Shown: positions 17,697 to 25,559 of the stretch, one piece after another
How the letters are laid out: each line of letters begins with the position of its first letter
Numbering within the stretch: the stretch's first letter is position 1
DNA from: Flavobacteriales bacterium
GTDB taxonomy: Bacteria > Bacteroidota > Bacteroidia > Flavobacteriales_C > GCA-002722245
Direction: 5' to 3'
Assembly: GCA_947444925.1 (NCBI GenBank)
Contig: CANFBW010000011.1
Coordinates: 1-64,000, forward strand
DNA: 64,000 nt
Translations under genes and position numbers: made by a program
Notes under the pieces: model-generated
The model's input: the letters and a program-made list of their open reading frames with translations, nothing else
Told to the model about the DNA's origin: nothing
Database searches by the model: none

Positions 17697-19112
17697 TTAA
17701 ACTAATTCTTCAGCCAACTCCAATGCATTGTGCAAAGCCGCTAACTTGTTGTACACTTCCTGTTTTTCGCTTTCGTCAATAGATAAATCTACGATTCCCG
17801 CTCCAGCTTGATAAAACAGTTTTTTGTTTTTACAGAGAAAAGAACGAATGATGATCGCGTGATTAAAATCACCATTGAAACCCACAAAACCAATACACCC
17901 GCCATAAATTCCTCTTTGGTTTTTTTCATAGCGATTGATCAACTGCAGCGCCATGTGCTTGGGCGCACCAGAGAGCGTACCGGCGGGAAAGGTATCTGCA
18001 ACGATGCGTAATTTATTGGTGCCAGCCTGTATTTTACCCGACACTTTTGAAACCAAGTGAATCACATGAGAATAGTACTGCACTTCTTTATAGACCTCAA
18101 CCTTTACTTTTTCCGAACTGCGACTCAAATCATTTCTCGCCAAATCCACGAGCATCACATGTTCTGAATTTTCCTTTGGATCAGCCATCAGCTGGCGCGC
18201 AAGTTCAGCGTCTTTTTCATCATCACCCGTGCGTCGAAAAGTACCCGCAATAGGATAGATCGTCGCATTGTCTTTGTGAATTACAATTTGTGCTTCTGGC
18301 GACGAGCCGAATATTTTATAAGTGCCGTAGTCAAAATAAAACAAATAAGGTGAAGGATTAACCGAGCGCAACGCGCGGTACAAGGTAAAATCATCACCGT
18401 CGAATTCTTGAGAAAACTCACGCGACAAAACCAATTGAAAAACATCGCCTCTGCGGCAGTGTTGCTTTGCTTTAGCGATCACATTCAAATATTCTTCGTC
18501 TGTAAAATTACTTTGTTGTTCTCCTTTTTTGTGAAAGGCTTGTGAAGTAGGATTGCTCTCTTGAATAATATCAAGTATTTGTTCAATGGGAACCACATTG
18601 GTACCTGACTCTTCGCAGTGGTGTTCAAAAAGATAAAGTTCATTTTTAAAATGATTGACCGCAATAATGTTTTGAAAAATGAAGTAATGCATCTCCGGCA
18701 CCTTCTTTTCATCTTTTTCCTTGTACGTAAAAGCAATATCCTCAAAATGCTGAACTGCTTCAAAGCTTGTGAAACCAAAAAGTCCATTATTGATAAACTT
18801 GAATTCATTTTCATCAGGCACAAAAGAAGCTATAAAGTCTTTCATCTCTTCGATAACATCAGTTGTTTCTGTGCTTTTTTGTGTAAAAGCTCCGTCTGGG
18901 AAAACTGAAGTGATTTTACCATCTTCCACTTTGTAAGAAGCCATTGGGTTGAAGCAAATGAAAGAATGGCTGTCTTTGTTTCCGTGATAATCAGAACTTT
19001 CAAGTAAGAAACTATTTGGAAAACGTTTTCTGATATTGAGGTAAATACTCACTGGCGTGATCGTGTCAGCCAGCATTTTTTTATACTTAGTGCTTATTTT
19101 AAATTTTTGCAT
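17697..19112 (-). CDS. trpE: anthranilate synthase component I
   Basis: A 471-residue chorismate-utilising enzyme that makes anthranilate with TrpG. The N-terminal SFLLESSD contains the LLES motif that binds tryptophan for feedback inhibition. The catalytic half shows GDVFQLVLSREF, SPSPEA-type sequence (GSSPEAQIV), YPIAGTFRR and TFPAGTLSGAPK, with GGCIGFVGFNGD near the end. It is the first structural gene, starting 44 bases after the A-tract partner of the upstream attenuator and about 93 bases after the leader peptide stop. The operon is therefore likely controlled both at the enzyme (feedback) and RNA (attenuation) levels. Confidence 0.96.
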   Translation of the reverse strand: MQKFKISTKYKKMLADTITPVSIYLNIRKRFPNSFLLESSDYHGNKDSHSFICFNPMASYKVEDGKITSVFPDGAFTQKSTETTDVIEEMKDFIASFVPDENEFKFINNGLFGFTSFEAVQHFEDIAFTYKEKDEKKVPEMHYFIFQNIIAVNHFKNELYLFEHHCEESGTNVVPIEQILDIIQESNPTSQAFHKKGEQQSNFTDEEYLNVIAKAKQHCRRGDVFQLVLSREFSQEFDGDDFTLYRALRSVNPSPYLFYFDYGTYKIFGSSPEAQIVIHKDNATIYPIAGTFRRTGDDEKDAELARQLMADPKENSEHVMLVDLARNDLSRSSEKVKVEVYKEVQYYSHVIHLVSKVSGKIQAGTNKLRIVADTFPAGTLSGAPKHMALQLINRYEKNQRGIYGGCIGFVGFNGDFNHAIIIRSFLCKNKKLFYQAGAGIVDLSIDESEKQEVYNKLAALHNALELAEELV

Positions 19113-19155
19113 GAGTCATTCATTAATGTGGTAAAAATAATTTTTTCTGGGAAAC

Positions 19156-19181
19156 AAAAAAGCCCCGCTGGAAAGCGAGGC
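19156..19181 (-). terminator. trp attenuator (intrinsic terminator in the leader)
   Basis: On the minus strand an 8-bp stem, GCCTCGCT pairing with AGCGGGGC around the loop TTCC (one G-T pair), is followed by six T residues. It lies 24 bases after the leader-peptide stop and 43 bases before trpE, where an attenuator terminator should be. I could not identify the alternative antiterminator pairing with certainty. Confidence 0.8.
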
Positions 19182-19205
19182 CAATATATTACATAGCGCA
19201 TCGAT

Positions 19206-19265
19206 TCACAGTCCTACTGACATAGAAACTTGCCAACGCCAAATACCAATTTGCTTAATCGTCAT
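19206..19265 (-). CDS. trpL: trp operon leader peptide
   Basis: A 19-codon ORF on the minus strand reads MTIKQIGIWRWQVSMSVGL and stops with TGA. It has two tryptophan codons separated by one Arg codon (WRW), followed after 24 bases by an intrinsic terminator and then trpE. This is the arrangement of ribosome-stalling attenuation: charged tRNA-Trp lets the ribosome run on and the terminator form, whereas tryptophan starvation stalls it at the Trp codons. The peptide is too short to be called on length. The assignment rests on position, Trp codons and the terminator. No Shine-Dalgarno sequence is seen. Confidence 0.8.
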   Translation of the reverse strand: MTIKQIGIWRWQVSMSVGL

Positions 19266-19269
19266 GATA

Positions 19270-19300
19270 CAAATGTATACGCTTTGTTTTAATTCACAAA
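19270..19300 (-). promoter_or_regulatory. trp operon promoter (Bacteroidota type)
   Basis: On the minus strand TTTG (19297-19300) is followed by 19 bases and then TACATTTG (19270-19277), an exact match to the Bacteroidota -33/-7 consensus TTTG...TAnnTTTG. Only four bases separate the -7 element from the leader-peptide ATG, so transcription should start at or within a few bases of that ATG. Confidence 0.7.
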
Positions 19301-19340
19301 AAATTTCGAAACTATTTTCGTAGAGTCTATATTAGCAGCT

Positions 19341-19850
19341 ATGGAAAAAATGATAGAACTCAGTACCAAGCAGGAAAAATTGCGCAAGAAAATGCTAAAC
19401 CCTTTTATATTTTTTCTTTTCACATTGCTCAAAGTCCCCGCTGTCGCCATTGCCGGCATTCGGATAAAAACACTAAGCGCAGCCACATGCACTGCCTCTG
19501 TGCCTTTTAAATTTTTAAACAAAAACCCATTCAAGTCCATGTATTTCGCAGTACAGGCAATGGCAGCTGAAATCTCCACCGCAATTCCAGCGATGCTCGC
19601 AATTGAAAAACACGATCTATCATTTGCCATGTTGGTGATAGACGTAAAAGCTGAATTTTTTAAAAAAGGAATTTCAAAAGTGACCTTCACCTGCAGCGAT
19701 GGCCTTGCTTTTGCAGCTGCCTTGGAAAAATGCGTCAATACTTCAGAACCAATTACTGTTGTTGCTAAAACAGTGGGCACCATGGCCGACGGCACAATCG
19801 TATCAGAATTTCATTTTACTTGGTCTTTCAAAGCCCGAAAGACAAAGTAG
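19341..19850 (+). CDS. DUF4442-type hotdog-fold protein
   Basis: A 169-residue protein with an N-terminal helical region, then IAGIRIKTLSAATCTASVPF, NPFKSMYFAVQAMAAEISTA and a beta-rich C-terminal half (about 110-165). The pattern of a glycine/arginine strand, an 'N..k..yfgvq..aae' central helix and antiparallel strands matches DUF4442 (PF14539), a hotdog-fold family related to thioesterases. No substrate is established and I see no unique catalytic residue. It is transcribed divergently from the trp operon and shares a 75-bp intergenic region with the trp leader. A 168-codon antisense frame (19289-19795) is a shadow. Confidence 0.7.
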   Translation: MEKMIELSTKQEKLRKKMLNPFIFFLFTLLKVPAVAIAGIRIKTLSAATCTASVPFKFLNKNPFKSMYFAVQAMAAEISTAIPAMLAIEKHDLSFAMLVIDVKAEFFKKGISKVTFTCSDGLAFAAALEKCVNTSEPITVVAKTVGTMADGTIVSEFHFTWSFKARKTK

Positions 19851-19880
19851 CTTACATAATTATTCTTTATAACACCAATA

Positions 19881-19910
19881 CTTTGAAGGATCTCACGCGC
19901 TAGATATAAA
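19881..19910. repeat. degenerate fragment related to the 137-bp repeat
   Basis: The 3' intergenic gap between the DUF4442 gene and the converging T9SS gene contains CTTTGAAGGATCT followed after a few bases by GCGCTAGAT. These match the two end sequences of the 137-bp repeat (…CTTTGAAGGATCT… and GGCGcTAGATcc), here placed almost end to end. It could be a decayed or rearranged copy, or chance. Confidence 0.3.
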
Positions 19911-19941
19911 GCTATGGGTACGATTCTGAAAAATAATTAAC

Positions 19942-22900
19942 TTATTTAATCACGGTAACAATTCCATTATAAACCTCTTTTTCGCCACACTCTGTGCTGG
20001 CAATAATACGGTACACGTAAACATCGTTTTGCACCAAATTACCATTCATTCTTCCATCCCACGATCCCGTCACACCCTCCCATTTGTGAATTTCAGCTCC
20101 CCAACGGTCAAATATCATCGCTTTTAAGCTGGCTATATACTGGCCCTTCACTTCAAAATAATCATTAATTCCATCGTCGTTGGGTGTAAATGCATTGGGA
20201 ATATAAAGTCCACCAACGCTTTCGTCATTCATAACACTTACTAGCACAGAGTCATAATCAACGCATACATTTTCAATCCGCACGTGCACATAACCCGAAG
20301 AACTTAAACTCACCATCGTGGCGGCTGTTGTATCACCATTGTCCCACAAATAATGAACACCACCCGTTGCTTCCAGATGCACATTTTTATTTTTACATAT
20401 TCGTGCACTTTGACTAACAGCACCTTTAATAGTGGGAAACAAGGCAATATGCACAGTATCTATTGAAGTACACGCACCATTGCTTACCGTAAGATAATAA
20501 TCGATTTCTTTTACTGAAGCGCCATTGTTTTTAACTATCAACAAAGGATTCGACGATGAAGGATCATCGAGATTTATTGCTGGATACCAGCTGTATGTAA
20601 ATATACTAGTGCCCTTCGAACCTATATTTTGAGATAGTTTTGCACAGACATTTACGTCGGGACCAGCATCAGCTATTGGATTTGGCTTTAACGCTATATT
20701 CACTTCATCCTCAGATATGCAGCCCAATAACGTTACACGTATTCTATACTTAAAATCTTTCTGCTCGTTCTGTTTACTCGCTATAAAATAAGGCGTTCGA
20801 TCATTGCTTGCACTAAGAAAATCACTTGGCATCCATTGACACTGGGCTCCTAGAGTAGAATTATTAGCGAACAACAGCCCCTTACCAGAACATACAACAG
20901 TATCGCGTCCAGCATCTGCAATTGGGTTAGGATTGACCTGCAATTTAACGGCACTCGTACTTTTACAACCTTTCGCCTCGACGGTCAGCGTGTAATTATT
21001 CTCTAAGGCAACCAGAGAACTATTGACGCGTTGAAAAGTTGGTTGAGCAAGAGCTGCATTGTTTAAATGATCAACAGGCGCCCACAAATAAGTGTGCCCA
21101 AGCCTTGCCTCTGTTCCAATTGTTGCAACATCATTAGGACACACTGCTGTGTCTTTTCCTGCATAGGCAAATGGAAAAGGATGTATCAATATCTTCACTT
21201 CATCAATTGCCGAGCATCCATTCCAGGTAACATTTAAAAAATAAGGGCTCGTGATATCCACATCACCATTATTCAAAGACACTGTGTTTGCATTAGACTT
21301 AACGACACTATTTAAACCGCTCGCAGGACTCCACAAATAAGTATAACCCGAAACAGCAGCTGCACCGATCGTTAATGGCGCATTCGGACAAACAACCGTA
21401 TCACGTCCAGCATCGGGCTTTGGAAGCGGCTTGACCTTTACCCTCACCTTATCACTATCGACACAGCCCAAATAAGACACAAGCACAGTATACTCGAAAG
21501 TAGTTGTCACATTTGAAGTATTGACTCCAACAAACTTAGGATCAGCAGTATTCACATCTTCAAGAAAAGTTGCATCGTGCCATACGTAGGTGTACCCAGG
21601 TAAAGCAAGTGCACCTATACGAATTGGAGAAAACGCACAAACCACAGTATCCCTACCAGCATTTGGAATAGGATACGGATTCACCAACACGCTTACTTTA
21701 TCGCTAGACGAGCACCCTGCAAAACTTACTTTCACTGTGTATTCAGTATTCAATCCAACAGCAGAAACATTGGTTTTATAAAAATTAACTTGCGCTGTAT
21801 TGACTGAATTCAATCCACTACTCGGTGTCCATTCGTAGACGTAACCTGGAACAGCAGGCGAACCTAAAATTGCCCCCGTTGCTGAACAAAGAACAGTATC
21901 TCGCCCTGCATTTGCTTTTGGCTGTGGATTTACCGTAACAGCAACTTGATCGGTTGAAGTGCAGCCCAAAGCCGTAACCGTTAGAGTATAATTTTGAATC
22001 CATGGTGAATTTGTATTGTTGGTCTTTTGAAATAGCGGATTTGATTTTGATGCATCATCTAATGCATCAGCAGGGCTCCAACTATATGTATATGTTGGAA
22101 TCATCGCCACGCCAAAATTCATCGATACACCAGAGCATACAGCACTATCTTTGCCAGCTTCAGCATTAGGAATCGGATTAACCACTACCTGCACATCATC
22201 ACTTGCGCTACAGCCATAATACTTGACAACGAGATGATAATTACTAACCGTTGCCAATGTGCTCGTGTTCTCCTTTGTAAAAGTAGGCTGTGCCGCAATC
22301 GCATTGACAAGTCCTATTGTGGGTGACCACACATAACTATAACCTAAAATCGAAGGCACGCCAAGCAACGAAGATGCATTGGAACAAAGAACAGTGTCTC
22401 GTCCTGCATTTGCTTTTGGCAGTGGGTTTACCGTAATAACAACTTGATCAGTTGAAGAACAACCAGCAGCAGTAACACTAACTGTGTATGTGTTTAAAAT
22501 CGGCACACTACCATCGTTTGTCATTTGAAAAATCGGATTTGACTTTGCAGCGTCATCTAAATTTACACTCGGACTCCAAGAATACGAATAGCCATTAGTT
22601 GCTGTAGCACCTAATTGCAAAGACATAGCCGAACATGTAGACGTGTCCCTTCCTGCAGTCGCAACAGGACGAGGTTTTACCACTACCGTCACTTGATCGA
22701 TCTCTTGACAGCCAAAAGTGTTTTTAACGATCAATGTGTATACACTTGAAATGGATGTAGATCCCGAGTTGTCTTGTTGAAATTTAGGCATCGCCAAAGC
22801 CGCGTTATCGAGCCTCAAAATCGGTGACCACGAATAAGTATAACCAATGCTACTTGCAGCACCCAATTGCACAATAGCATTTGCACACAAAGAAGTATCT

Positions 22901-24909
22901 CGTCCAGCATCCGCTGCAGGATTAGGATATACCGTAACTACTATCTCATCATTAGCAACACAACCTTGCTTTGAAACCGTTAAAAAGAAAGTACTTGAGA
23001 TTGGTGTAGCACCAGTATTCACAATGGCTACCATAGGCTGAGCTATCACGAGTGACGACAATGACGGATTAGCAGCCCACACATAGCTATAGCCACTTTT
23101 TGCAGGCTTGCCTATTTTCAAAGAAATACCTGAACACACAGATGTATCGTTGCCGGCATTTCCCACGGGAATCACCATAATTCTAACATGAACAGGTATC
23201 AGTGCGGTAGAACAACTATAGGGACAAGCTCCAACATAAAAAACAGTATCTGCAAAAAGAGGTTCTGTTGTAAATGAAGCATCACTAGTCAAAAACGAAG
23301 TGCGTGACGAGGTTTTGTACCAACTTAAAGTTGCATTGGGAGGAATATCACCTTGCAATCCTGCGCTTAAAGTCGCTGTTTGCCCTGCACAAATTGTATC
23401 GTCTTTGACCCCAATCGAAAATATGGACTTAGAAAAAACTGCATTAGAAATTCCATCTCCTCCTTTAGTTGCACCATTGGGAATAAATTCTGTCACCGCA
23501 GTAGAATTGGTGGTGCCATTAGTACCACCTAGTGCCGAACGCGCAGCGTTTCCATTGGTGATTGCAATATATCCACCGCCTCCCCCTCCACCAGGACCTT
23601 CATTTTCGTCGCTACCAATATCTTGAATTCCACCCTTACCTCCGTTGGCGACAATAGTTATTCCAGTAACTGCACCATCAGCATTTAAAACAACAGTACC
23701 ACCACCGCCACCGCCACTAGGTGCGTCATTACCACCAGTTCCAACTGGTTTATCTTTGCCAGCATTACCATTAGCAAACACAGATCCTGTACCAGTAATC
23801 GTTCCGCAAACATTTAAAAACACCAACCCACCACCTGCTCCTCCTTCACCTGCCGAACCATTGTTAGAATCTCCAGCACCAGCACCTCCGCCAAAAAACA
23901 AACGCCCGCTCGAGTAATCTAATGGCCTTCCACCCTTACCTCCTACATTTCTCCTGTTGTCTCCTCCCCAGCCATTACTTCCAGGCGCAACTGTCAGTGC
24001 ATCTACATTATATTCTCCGTAAGTGTAACCACCTCGCCCTCCCCCTGAGCTAGTTGAATTTGCAAATCCTGCATACTCTTTATTCCAAGCATCGGCCCAA
24101 TTGCCTGTTGATAAACTTGGATTTCCATTGCCTGTATAAACCCCCATACCTGCATTTGCTCCACCTCCACCTCCAGCATTGTGCGCATCACCACCGCCTC
24201 CTCCATTAGCAGGTGCACCGCGACCATACCGCCCCCCGAAGGCATCATAATCTACTCCAAATCCTGCGATACTCTCACCCTTTTCTCCTCCATCAAAAGA
24301 GGAAAATGAAGCAAAAGCCGCAATGCTGTAATTTGTATTTTGTTCCGTCACGCCTGGTCGAAATCCCAATCCAGTGACATTGATACTTCCATTTACAATA
24401 GCATTTCCACTTACTTCCATAACAACAACCCCACCTGCACTCCCATTCCATGGTATTGCGGTAACAGTGGCCCCCGCTTGCACAGTCAATGAAGTATATC
24501 GCGGTACTTTGATCACTTGCGTACGTCCTGTGGAACTAAAAAAGTGATCAAGCGGGCAGGAAAAAGAAATACTGTTGCTTCCCCCATCCACTGTTAATAC
24601 CTCATGAAATTCGTAAAATCCGCAACTATTGTATGCCGTAACAGCACCCCAAGTGCTATCTCCTCCATTTTTAACGGTAGCACCCTGCATTTGAATGATC
24701 ATCACTAAATCGCCTGCATTAATACCTGCAACTGAAGCTACGGTACACACAGTTGCTCCTGCCGCCGCATTTGCAGTCAATGCAGTATAAGTATTCACCA
24801 CAGCATTAGCTGCAACGATATTGCCCGCACCATTTTTTCCCTGCTGAGAGAAAACCGAATGTGAAAGCAACAGTGATGAAAAAAGATATATCAACTTTTT
24901 CAGCATCAA
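19942..24909 (-). CDS. giant glycine-rich T9SS-secreted repeat protein
   Basis: A 1655-residue protein with a signal peptide (about 1-21, ending VFSQQG). An N-terminal beta-rich region leads into a very glycine-rich segment (about 195-500) with many GGGGG runs. Next come a Cys-containing Ig-like part and 11 tandem repeats of about 83 residues (about 582-1490). Each repeat has the form P-x-A-x-AGRDT-x-x-C ... GY-x-Y-x-W-x-P ... GC-x-x-x-D-x-V, with two conserved cysteines. The last about 92 residues (YIPNAFTPNDDGINDYFEVK ... DRWG ... W.G) form a CHU_C domain, the type B sorting signal for type IX secretion. It is probably a surface adhesin or matrix protein. No enzymatic domain was recognised. 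Confidence 0.85.
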   Translation of the reverse strand: MMLKKLIYLFSSLLLSHSVFSQQGKNGAGNIVAANAVVNTYTALTANAAAGATVCTVASVAGINAGDLVMIIQMQGATVKNGGDSTWGAVTAYNSCGFYEFHEVLTVDGGSNSISFSCPLDHFFSSTGRTQVIKVPRYTSLTVQAGATVTAIPWNGSAGGVVVMEVSGNAIVNGSINVTGLGFRPGVTEQNTNYSIAAFASFSSFDGGEKGESIAGFGVDYDAFGGRYGRGAPANGGGGGDAHNAGGGGGANAGMGVYTGNGNPSLSTGNWADAWNKEYAGFANSTSSGGGRGGYTYGEYNVDALTVAPGSNGWGGDNRRNVGGKGGRPLDYSSGRLFFGGGAGAGDSNNGSAGEGGAGGGLVFLNVCGTITGTGSVFANGNAGKDKPVGTGGNDAPSGGGGGGTVVLNADGAVTGITIVANGGKGGIQDIGSDENEGPGGGGGGGYIAITNGNAARSALGGTNGTTNSTAVTEFIPNGATKGGDGISNAVFSKSIFSIGVKDDTICAGQTATLSAGLQGDIPPNATLSWYKTSSRTSFLTSDASFTTEPLFADTVFYVGACPYSCSTALIPVHVRIMVIPVGNAGNDTSVCSGISLKIGKPAKSGYSYVWAANPSLSSLVIAQPMVAIVNTGATPISSTFFLTVSKQGCVANDEIVVTVYPNPAADAGRDTSLCANAIVQLGAASSIGYTYSWSPILRLDNAALAMPKFQQDNSGSTSISSVYTLIVKNTFGCQEIDQVTVVVKPRPVATAGRDTSTCSAMSLQLGATATNGYSYSWSPSVNLDDAAKSNPIFQMTNDGSVPILNTYTVSVTAAGCSSTDQVVITVNPLPKANAGRDTVLCSNASSLLGVPSILGYSYVWSPTIGLVNAIAAQPTFTKENTSTLATVSNYHLVVKYYGCSASDDVQVVVNPIPNAEAGKDSAVCSGVSMNFGVAMIPTYTYSWSPADALDDASKSNPLFQKTNNTNSPWIQNYTLTVTALGCTSTDQVAVTVNPQPKANAGRDTVLCSATGAILGSPAVPGYVYEWTPSSGLNSVNTAQVNFYKTNVSAVGLNTEYTVKVSFAGCSSSDKVSVLVNPYPIPNAGRDTVVCAFSPIRIGALALPGYTYVWHDATFLEDVNTADPKFVGVNTSNVTTTFEYTVLVSYLGCVDSDKVRVKVKPLPKPDAGRDTVVCPNAPLTIGAAAVSGYTYLWSPASGLNSVVKSNANTVSLNNGDVDITSPYFLNVTWNGCSAIDEVKILIHPFPFAYAGKDTAVCPNDVATIGTEARLGHTYLWAPVDHLNNAALAQPTFQRVNSSLVALENNYTLTVEAKGCKSTSAVKLQVNPNPIADAGRDTVVCSGKGLLFANNSTLGAQCQWMPSDFLSASNDRTPYFIASKQNEQKDFKYRIRVTLLGCISEDEVNIALKPNPIADAGPDVNVCAKLSQNIGSKGTSIFTYSWYPAINLDDPSSSNPLLIVKNNGASVKEIDYYLTVSNGACTSIDTVHIALFPTIKGAVSQSARICKNKNVHLEATGGVHYLWDNGDTTAATMVSLSSSGYVHVRIENVCVDYDSVLVSVMNDESVGGLYIPNAFTPNDDGINDYFEVKGQYIASLKAMIFDRWGAEIHKWEGVTGSWDGRMNGNLVQNDVYVYRIIASTECGEKEVYNGIVTVIK

Positions 24910-24940
24910 TCTTTATCTACTAATAATTCTTATTACCCGT

Positions 24941-25180
24941 ATGAAAATTCAGAAAAAAAATCCCCTACCCCTAAAGGAAAATTATCGAATACCCTTTTTC
25001 CAATTTACTAAACGAACCTTGTACAAAAAAATCATTCCAACTGAATTTTTGTTAAAAGGACAATGGAAGTCAAAGTATTTTGATACCCTTCGTTCTCAAA
25101 TCATTAGCACCAAAGAGAATCCCGTCAAACAACATAAATATGCACTACTCTGTTTACTCACAAAAGCGAATCTGAGTTAA
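24941..25180 (+). CDS. short ORF, possible remnant of a BT4734/VirE N-terminal-like domain
   Basis: A 79-codon frame, very basic (many Lys), starting with ATG and ending in TAA, in the gap upstream of the glycine-rich T9SS gene and transcribed away from it. It has no signal peptide. The stretch from IPFFQ through LLKGQWKSKYFDTLRSQI to KQHKYALLCLLTKANLS resembles, by eye, the N-terminal domain of Bacteroidota VirE/BT4734-like mobile-element proteins (pattern 'vsyFknv ... i.sGkwk..ie.lRs..dk.e....Kk.LpavtfSG'), ending where that motif would. It may be a decayed fragment, a real small protein, or a chance frame. Confidence 0.35.
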   Translation: MKIQKKNPLPLKENYRIPFFQFTKRTLYKKIIPTEFLLKGQWKSKYFDTLRSQIISTKENPVKQHKYALLCLLTKANLS

Positions 25181-25276
25181 AATTTATTACCTACGTATCA
25201 GTCTTAGAATCTGCGCTAAATCGTATAAAATAGAAAAATAGTATACGAATAAAAACGTACGAAAATAAAGGAGTCT

Positions 25277-25516
25277 TTACTGAGTATCAGCCAATATACC
25301 TCGATGTGGACGAAGTGCATCACGCAATAACTTCATATTGGATTCTTCTACAATAACAAAAGCCATCCAATGCTGAGACGCACCTTCATCAGTGCCCACT
25401 TCGTAAAACGAAAGTTTTTCGCGCACAGCAAAATCACCAAGATGAATGGCATGATGCTTTGCGATACCCTGCGCTTCTGCACCGCGAAAATCCCATATCA
25501 ATTTTATTTTGCGCAT
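25277..25516 (-). CDS. small conserved-looking protein, unknown function
   Basis: A 79-residue protein beginning MRKIKLIWDFRGAEAQGIAK and containing HHAIHLGDF and HWMAFVIVEE. It has no signal peptide or membrane segment and reads like a compact alpha/beta protein. From memory, similar short proteins with the 'KlIWDFrG..a...A.hH..HL' opening occur widely in Bacteroidota as hypothetical proteins, and that conservation is the main reason to believe it. It lies between the two giant T9SS genes on the same strand, with 43 bases separating it from the stop of the downstream gene. Role unknown. Confidence 0.65.
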   Translation of the reverse strand: MRKIKLIWDFRGAEAQGIAKHHAIHLGDFAVREKLSFYEVGTDEGASQHWMAFVIVEESNMKLLRDALRPHRGILADTQ

Positions 25517-25559
25517 GGGTAAAACTATCCTTAATATTCGATGTCCCCAAAAAAAATGC

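Noticed and set aside
19289-19795. 168-codon minus-strand frame opposite the DUF4442 gene
   Set aside because: It would place a gene between the trp promoter and DUF4442 on the wrong strand. The plus-strand protein has the recognisable hotdog pattern.
23420-24330. Glycine-codon-rich DNA considered as a tandem repeat array or CRISPR-like structure
   Set aside because: It reads as an open glycine-rich coding region of the T9SS protein on the minus strand. There are no fixed-length direct repeats with unique spacers.
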